Assembly: GCA_024641365.1 (NCBI GenBank)
Contig: JAHEDF010000074.1
Location: 1 to 11,509 of the forward strand
Length of the DNA: 11,509 nt
Direction: 5' to 3'
Source of the DNA: Planctomycetota bacterium
GTDB lineage: Bacteria > Planctomycetota > UBA11346
Shown: positions 7,294-11,509 of the stretch, in pieces
Layout of the letters: each line of letters starts with the position of its first letter
How positions within the stretch are numbered: position 1 is the stretch's first letter
The notes under the pieces: generated by a model
The model's input: only the letters and a program-made list of their open reading frames with translations
Databases searched by the model: none
What the model was told of the DNA's origin: nothing
Translations under genes and position numbers: made by a program

Positions 7294-7497
7294 AAAAACG
7301 GTTAGAGTACCTTTTCTGCACGGGTGGAGCAGGTTGCTAAAGGCAATACGACCAAAGGTCTTATTCCTGTGTAACAAGACGAAGCATAGCAGCGCTATGT
7401 GAGGATGGTGAAGTGGGGCAGCCGTAGGCTGAGGTCGCCATGAATTATGGCGACCGACACACGGAACCGTAGCAGAAAAGGTACTCTAACCGTTTTT
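7294..7497. ncRNA. Structured 204-nt element: 26-bp terminal stem enclosing five hairpins (candidate ncRNA or MITE-like repeat)
   Basis: The element fills most of the gap between two convergent genes. Its ends are perfectly complementary over 26 bases (7294-7319 with 7472-7497), and the stem continues by ACGG/CCGT (7320-7323 with 7467-7470) past a single bulged A. Inside are: GCAGG/CCTGT (7329-7333 with 7366-7370, one G-U pair) closing a junction with two small hairpins, TTGC/GCAA (7334-7337 with 7343-7346) and GACC/GGTC (7350-7353 with 7357-7360); CATAGC/GCTATG (7385-7390 with 7394-7399, triloop AGC); CAGCC/GGCTG (7419-7423 with 7427-7431, triloop GTA); and a 9-bp stem 7433-7441 with 7447-7455. 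The unpaired 7401-7418 is purine-rich on the plus strand, which favours plus-strand transcription. No open reading frame of note and no clear target-site duplication were seen. It was not matched to a known RNA family. Confidence 0.55.
7294..7497. terminator. Possible bidirectional terminator formed by the outer inverted repeat
   Basis: The 26-nt arms at 7294-7319 and 7472-7497 end in T runs on both strands: six T at 7493-7498 on plus, five on minus opposite 7294-7298. The element lies 95 bases after the stop of the plus-strand operon and five bases after the stop of the minus-strand hydrolase. It could therefore end transcripts arriving from either side. The 150-nt interior is far larger than a normal terminator loop, so termination may be a secondary effect. 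Confidence 0.35.
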
Positions 7498-7502
7498 TAT
7501 AT

Positions 7503-8279
7503 TTAATGAGCGCGACGCTGTTCAAATAACCACGGTAGCAATTCAGCTTCTTTACTGGCAGGCGTCCAGGCATCATGTCCAACCCCTGGGTATTCAGTGT
7601 ATTTGACCTGGGTATTACCGGCGGCCTGTAAAGCATCTCGCATTAATTGAGAACGTACTGTTTTTACCACATTGTCTTTATCACCGTGAAATATCCAAAT
7701 TGGTAGTTTCGTTATTTTTTTTACAATATCGACATCACCACCACCACAAACAGGGACAGCAGCGGCAATTAAGCCGGGACGGCGTGCCGTTAAATCCCAG
7801 GTGCCAAAACCGCCCATTGATAATCCCATGACGTAAATGCGTGATTGGTCTATATTGGGTTGCTGACGCAATTGATCAATTAATTTGAGCAGTTTCTCCA
7901 TTGGCTCGCTGGGTTTGGCAGGTGTTTTATGCGGTTGGGGATCGCCCCAATCCACTTCACACCAACGTTTGTCTTTTGGGCATTGCGGCGCAATAACAAA
8001 ACAAGGAAATCTTTTTACATTTTCTTCTGCCTCAAAAATTCTGACAAAATGTTTTAATTGTTTTTCATTGTCATCGCCACGTTCGCCAGCGCCATGTAAA
8101 AAAATAACTAATGGGTATCGCTTGCCAGTCTCAATTTGTTCGGGAGATAATTGACGATACAGCAGTGTATCCTTACCAACATCAAATTGATGCGTAGCAA
8201 ATTTATCTTCACTATAAGCGGACATAGAAGCAGACATGATGGTCATAAGGAGTAATGTTACACAACAGAACCAAGGCAT
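7503..8279 (-). CDS. Secreted alpha/beta hydrolase (esterase/prolyl-oligopeptidase-like)
   Basis: This 258-residue protein is probably exported. The N-terminus MPWFCCVTLLLMTIMSASMS is a signal peptide followed by AYSEDK. The serine-hydrolase apparatus is complete: FLHGAGERG (60-68) for the oxyanion hole, nucleophile S154 in GLSMGG (152-157), acid D202 in HGDKDNVV (198-205) and H235 in GVGHDAW (232-238). The arrangement is that of the single-domain phospholipase/carboxylesterase-like and LpqC-type esterases that are abundant as secreted proteins in PVC bacteria, where some act on feruloyl or acetyl esters of polysaccharides. The substrate cannot be told here. The ATG at 8279 is chosen over an in-frame start at 8327 because GGAG lies five bases upstream and the signal peptide starts there. 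The gene is convergent with the XPB-Bax1 operon and divergent from the gene at 8500. Confidence 0.87.
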   Translation of the reverse strand: MPWFCCVTLLLMTIMSASMSAYSEDKFATHQFDVGKDTLLYRQLSPEQIETGKRYPLVIFLHGAGERGDDNEKQLKHFVRIFEAEENVKRFPCFVIAPQCPKDKRWCEVDWGDPQPHKTPAKPSEPMEKLLKLIDQLRQQPNIDQSRIYVMGLSMGGFGTWDLTARRPGLIAAAVPVCGGGDVDIVKKITKLPIWIFHGDKDNVVKTVRSQLMRDALQAAGNTQVKYTEYPGVGHDAWTPASKEAELLPWLFEQRRAH

Positions 8280-8284
8280 ACGTT

Positions 8285-8288
8285 CTCC
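8285..8288 (-). promoter_or_regulatory. Ribosome binding site fixing the hydrolase start
   Basis: GGAG on the minus strand, within ACCGGAGAACGT, ends five bases before the ATG at 8279. It excludes the 16-residue upstream extension as the likely start. Confidence 0.6.
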
Positions 8289-8489
8289 GGTAAGGCGACA
8301 AGTTAGCAAATAAACGCGCCTACCCAAGTGTTCCTTTACAGAGGTTGTGCGAAAATGACAGGTCCAACCAAATTGTCGGTTCTAGATCATTGCTCATAAA
8401 CCTCAAATATGTGTTTTGTTTTAGAAAATGCAGACTTCCACCGCCCGTATCTCTAATCACAATCCGTGCCCCTGGAAGTGCAGGTGATC

Positions 8490-8494
8490 AGGAG
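8490..8494 (+). promoter_or_regulatory. Ribosome binding site of the exported hypothetical protein
   Basis: AGGAG lies five bases before the ATG at 8500, the strongest Shine-Dalgarno sequence in the window. The 220-base divergent gap before it (8280-8499) shows only weak promoter-like hexamers, for example TTGTCG (8373-8378) and CATAAA (8395-8400). Confidence 0.65.
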
Positions 8495-8499
8495 CCGAG

Positions 8500-9702
8500 A
8501 TGCGCAATAGTCTGTTACCTATTTTTGGTGTGTGTGCTGTTTTGGCAGTCGCATTATTTGCGATTCGTGGACAAGCAAACCCAGGGATTCATGGCCCAGA
8601 TATTTTTCCGGGTATTTTCCGCTTACCCAAAAAGGATAAATTTCCAATTGTCTCGGCATCACTGAAAATTGACAATATGGTTGAAGCAGAGGGAGCGATT
8701 CCCTTTTCCAGTCCCGAATCGTGGCGTATAATTTTAATTAGTGCGCGCGATCGTGAGCCGATGACGCGAGCAGTGGTTCTTTCATTAGCAGAAATTTTAA
8801 CACGACACGGCAGCGTGGCGATCGTTGATCCAGTTGAAACCGATGCATTTCCAATGGGTTGTGATCGCGTCATTAATGTCGCAACATTATCTGCAACCAA
8901 TCCAACAACTTTAGGTGCAGATGGCGCAGCATCGATTGTGGTCGAAACAAAATTATCTCGCCTTCCACTTAAACATCCAGCATCCATGTTGCATCGCGAT
9001 CCAAATGGACCGGTGCAACAAAGCATGACTATAACGCACCGTAGTCGTGCAGATGGTACTATTGATGGTTGGCCACAATGGTGGGCAGGGTGTGGTCGTA
9101 AAATAGCAGACACTATTTTGCAGCATTTATCACCACAGGGTTTGCCACCAGTTAGTGATGCCGAAACGCGGAAGTGGTTAGATTCGTTATTACCCCGCAG
9201 TGATTGGGGAACACCATTAACACTCCCACCAACAACAACACATTTACAATGGGATTATGCATTTCAGGAAGATCTCGTGCGTGGGTGGGTCGGGCATATT
9301 ACTGGTATGACAGTTTCCACAAAAAGCGGTGGTACTGAACCTGCCCTGGTTCAATTAGAAAATCGCATGGCGTCAGGATCATGGGAAAAAGCAATCGCCA
9401 CAGGCGTTCACTTATATAGCCGTGAAATGCAAGGACATACGGATTGGTTTTCATTTTCTGAATTACCAAACAATGCCGGGTGGCAAGTAACGTGGTGGCA
9501 GGAGCGTCCAAAAATGTTGGATTTATTTGAGGAGTGGGGAACTGCAGCAGAAAAAGGAGACATAGTGGCAAAACGATTTTTGTATGCCTATCGCTTATGT
9601 CCGCAAATGCCTGAAGAATTACGCATACAAGCCGCCGTGGCGCCAGCTTTGGCACCAAAAGAAAATGCAGTGCCAAGCGGAGATCCGGTGCAAAACCCAT
9701 GA
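8500..9702 (+). CDS. Exported or membrane-anchored protein of unknown family, coupled to the U32 gene
   Basis: I do not recognise the family of this 400-residue protein. Residues 5-21 are a single hydrophobic segment (signal peptide or membrane anchor, no lipobox), so the rest is likely periplasmic. Residues 74-160 look like an alpha-beta domain: SWRIILISARDREPMTRAVV begins a strand-helix unit, followed by GSVAIVDPVET and CDRVINVATLSA. Residues 180-260 are rich in Trp (GWPQWWAGCGRKIADTIL). The C-terminal part carries LVRGWVGHITGM (258-269) and a Trp-rich FSELPNNAGWQVTWWQERP, then a helical segment and a Pro/Ala-rich tail. A strong ribosome binding site sets the start. Its stop overlaps the start of the U32-family gene (ATGA), so the two are translated from one mRNA and may share a process. 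No catalytic motif is evident. Confidence 0.8.
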   Translation: MRNSLLPIFGVCAVLAVALFAIRGQANPGIHGPDIFPGIFRLPKKDKFPIVSASLKIDNMVEAEGAIPFSSPESWRIILISARDREPMTRAVVLSLAEILTRHGSVAIVDPVETDAFPMGCDRVINVATLSATNPTTLGADGAASIVVETKLSRLPLKHPASMLHRDPNGPVQQSMTITHRSRADGTIDGWPQWWAGCGRKIADTILQHLSPQGLPPVSDAETRKWLDSLLPRSDWGTPLTLPPTTTHLQWDYAFQEDLVRGWVGHITGMTVSTKSGGTEPALVQLENRMASGSWEKAIATGVHLYSREMQGHTDWFSFSELPNNAGWQVTWWQERPKMLDLFEEWGTAAEKGDIVAKRFLYAYRLCPQMPEELRIQAAVAPALAPKENAVPSGDPVQNP

Positions 9703-11509
9703 GCAAACCTGCTCACCGACGACGTCCAGAAGTGTTAGCGCCGGTAGGATCACCGGATTGTTTACCGGCAGCAGTGGCTGGTGGCGCAGATGCGGTTTTT
9801 ATTGGTTTACGCCATTTTAATGCACGTGGTCGTGCTGAGAATTTTCGCAAAGCAGAATTACCACAGCATGTGGCTTATTTGCATCAGCACGGTGTAAAAT
9901 GTTATGTCGTGATGAATACGCTGGTGCACGATGATGAATATGTGAAAGCATTAGATTTAGCTGCGGCTGCATACGATGCGGGTGTTGATGCTGCCATTAT
10001 TCAAGACTTAGGATTATGGCGAACATTGGCGAGAGAAATTCCTCGATTGAAGCGCCACGCTTCGACACAAATGACGATACACGATCCGAGTCAAGTCGCC
10101 GTATTAGCAGCGCTTGGTGCTGAACGCGTTATATTAGCGCGTGAATTAGCATTAGCTGAAGTCGATGCCTGCACGCGCACTGCCGACAAATTAGGAATTG
10201 AAACCGAACATTTTGTGCATGGTGCTTTATGTTACGCATTTAGCGGACAATGTTTGATGTCCAATTTTGCAGGATGTCGTTCGGCTAATCGTGGTACCTG
10301 CGCACAAAATTGTCGTTTTGATTATCGACGGACATCGTCATCCGATAAAAATACATCACCATCTATTGATACTGAAATTAGCATGAAGGATTTTTCCCTC
10401 ATAGCACGTATTAACGAATTGGCAGATATTGGGGTGGCATCGTTAAAAATTGAAGGACGGTTAAAAGGTCCGGATTATGTTTACACGACGAGTCGCGTTT
10501 ACCGTGCAGCTACTGACGCATGGGAACAACAAAAGCCATTTGATGTCAAATGGGCTCGTGAATTATTAAAGGATGTTTTTGCACGTCCGCAAACTGAAGC
10601 GCCGTTGTTAGGTGATTATAGTGCGGCGTCTCGATTACATCGTTACGAACCGACAACCGACCGTGAGCCCGATGCGACTTTGGTGGCGGTTGATCGCGCG
10701 CACGGCGAATTGGTTATGCGCAGCAAAAGTGCGGTGACTGCCGGACAAGGTTATTCATTTAGTGTCGGATTTTTTAATGGCGGATTTTTAGTGACCAAAG
10801 CAGACAAACAGGGGGACCGTTGGCGTTGCAAGGTGCGCATTGCGGAACACGGCCCGCGTTTGCCAGTTGATATGCCGTTATTTAGAAATGCCGACCATGA
10901 ACGAAAGCGCGAGGCAATTGCTGCAATGGCTGCGGTCCCTGTATCGGCAGTACCAGCACCGACTATTGGATTACATATCACAGTTACAGGAGAAATTGGA
11001 CAGCCACTAAAAATATTCGCACAAGCAAACGACACGCGGGAAGCATGTGTAACCGGTACATCGCTACTAGAGGAAGCCACTGGGCGGGCACTTGATGAAG
11101 ACATGGTACGAGAAAAATTTGGTGCGCTTGGTGGCACTGCATTTCATCTGGCATCGGTTACTTTAAAAATAAAAGGTGCTCCGTTTGTACCAGCAGCAAT
11201 GCTTAAAGAAATGCGGCGTGAAATAGTAACATTATTATCGCAGCAACCAGTGGTCACGTCACGACCAACGTGGGCTCCGCCAGACCCAGGGACCCCAAAG
11301 CGGAAACAGACTGCTGTATGGGTGTCCGTATCGAGTATTGAAGCAGGCCAAGCGGCTTTAGCGGCTGGTGCACAAAACGTGTGGTTAGATGACCCGTGCT
11401 GTAATTGGTGGGGAAATGAATTACCAACAATTTCAATTCCAACTGATGATCGCTGGTGGATTCGCATGCCAGCAACAGCTCCAGTAAGTCTGCATCTTAA
11501 AAATATTCA
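9699..11509 (+). CDS. U32-peptidase-family Fe-S protein with DUF3656 domain (RlhA-like), 3'-truncated
   Basis: Of this protein 603 residues are visible and it continues past the window. Residues 10-270 are the U32 TIM-barrel-like domain, starting PEVLAPVGSPDCLPAAVAGG (10-29). The U32 signature is exact at 170-188 (E170, F172, G175, C178, G183, C185, S188). C178, C185, C201 and C205 are placed to bind a 4Fe-4S cluster, with C193 as an extra cysteine. LKIEGRLKG at 249-257 is also conserved. Residues 423-512 match DUF3656 (KIKGAPFVPAAMLKEMRREI), the domain found in E. coli RlhA, which hydroxylates C2501 of 23S rRNA. U32 proteins as a group are now mostly tied to prephenate-dependent RNA hydroxylation (RlhA, TrhP) or ubiquinone hydroxylation (UbiU/V), not proteolysis, so tRNA or rRNA modification is the likely role. 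The ATG overlaps the previous stop and lacks a nearby Shine-Dalgarno sequence, as expected for translational coupling. Confidence 0.9.
   Translation, partial: MSKPAHRRRPEVLAPVGSPDCLPAAVAGGADAVFIGLRHFNARGRAENFRKAELPQHVAYLHQHGVKCYVVMNTLVHDDEYVKALDLAAAAYDAGVDAAIIQDLGLWRTLAREIPRLKRHASTQMTIHDPSQVAVLAALGAERVILARELALAEVDACTRTADKLGIETEHFVHGALCYAFSGQCLMSNFAGCRSANRGTCAQNCRFDYRRTSSSDKNTSPSIDTEISMKDFSLIARINELADIGVASLKIEGRLKGPDYVYTTSRVYRAATDAWEQQKPFDVKWARELLKDVFARPQTEAPLLGDYSAASRLHRYEPTTDREPDATLVAVDRAHGELVMRSKSAVTAGQGYSFSVGFFNGGFLVTKADKQGDRWRCKVRIAEHGPRLPVDMPLFRNADHERKREAIAAMAAVPVSAVPAPTIGLHITVTGEIGQPLKIFAQANDTREACVTGTSLLEEATGRALDEDMVREKFGALGGTAFHLASVTLKIKGAPFVPAAMLKEMRREIVTLLSQQPVVTSRPTWAPPDPGTPKRKQTAVWVSVSSIEAGQAALAAGAQNVWLDDPCCNWWGNELPTISIPTDDRWWIRMPATAPVSLHLKNI

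Noticed and set aside
7294..7497. Retron msr-msd or group II intron remnant
   Set aside because: The inverted ends and internal hairpins recall retron a1/a2 arms. However, no reverse transcriptase gene lies on either side, no long msd-like hairpin dominates, and no intron domain V pattern was found.
7289..7502. Target-site duplication flanking the 204-nt element
   Set aside because: Flanks (AGTTT on the left, TATAT on the right) share no direct repeat beyond A/T runs, so recent transposition is not shown.
8429..8483. Hairpin (CTTCCA with TGGAAG) just upstream of the 8500 gene as a riboswitch
   Set aside because: Only about nine pairs with a bulge and a 30-nt loop; no second competing structure and no known aptamer core, so chance is sufficient.
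8345..8665. 106-residue open frame overlapping the start of the 8500 gene
   Set aside because: It overlaps a gene with a strong ribosome binding site and signal peptide, is in another frame, and has no start signal or recognisable domain.

Overview
The window most resembles the chromosome of a PVC-group bacterium (Planctomycetota, Verrucomicrobiota or Lentisphaerota). This rests on protein style, not on a marker gene: a large secreted beta-propeller/DUF6797-type protein whose C-terminal tail is typical of that group, a small secreted alpha/beta hydrolase of the kind common there, and a Ser/Thr/Val-rich, AT-leaning codon style throughout. No mobile-element gene, tRNA, rRNA or CRISPR array is visible. 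All genes look intact except the two cut by the window edges.

Layout. (1) 1-1259, minus: 3'-truncated glutamine-dependent NAD+ synthetase (nadE), with a sigma-54-like site upstream. (2) 1383-3698, minus: a secreted 748-residue propeller/dehydrogenase-like protein followed by a textbook intrinsic terminator. (3) 3699-3964: divergent intergenic region with a perfect 12-bp LacI-operator-like palindrome. (4) 3965-7198, plus: a tight three-gene operon of an XPB/Rad25-like SF2 helicase, its partner nuclease Bax1 (DUF790), and a small exported DcrB/PsbP-like protein whose ATG follows the Bax1 stop codon directly. (5) 7199-7502: gap between convergent genes holding a 204-nt element. Two perfectly complementary 26-nt arms enclose five clean hairpins; it looks like a structured RNA and/or a small non-autonomous repeat. 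(6) 7503-8279, minus: secreted esterase-type alpha/beta hydrolase. (7) 8500-11509, plus: an exported protein of unknown family, translationally coupled (ATGA overlap) to a U32-peptidase-family Fe-S protein with a DUF3656 domain (RlhA-like), which runs off the window.

The two points most worth pursuing are the bacterial XPB-Bax1 helicase-nuclease pair with an attached exported protein, and the 204-nt structured element. XPB and Bax1 are known from archaea as a bubble-opening helicase plus structure-specific nuclease, so a DNA-repair role is the natural inference here. The remaining genes look like ordinary housekeeping or secreted catabolic functions with no obvious link to each other.
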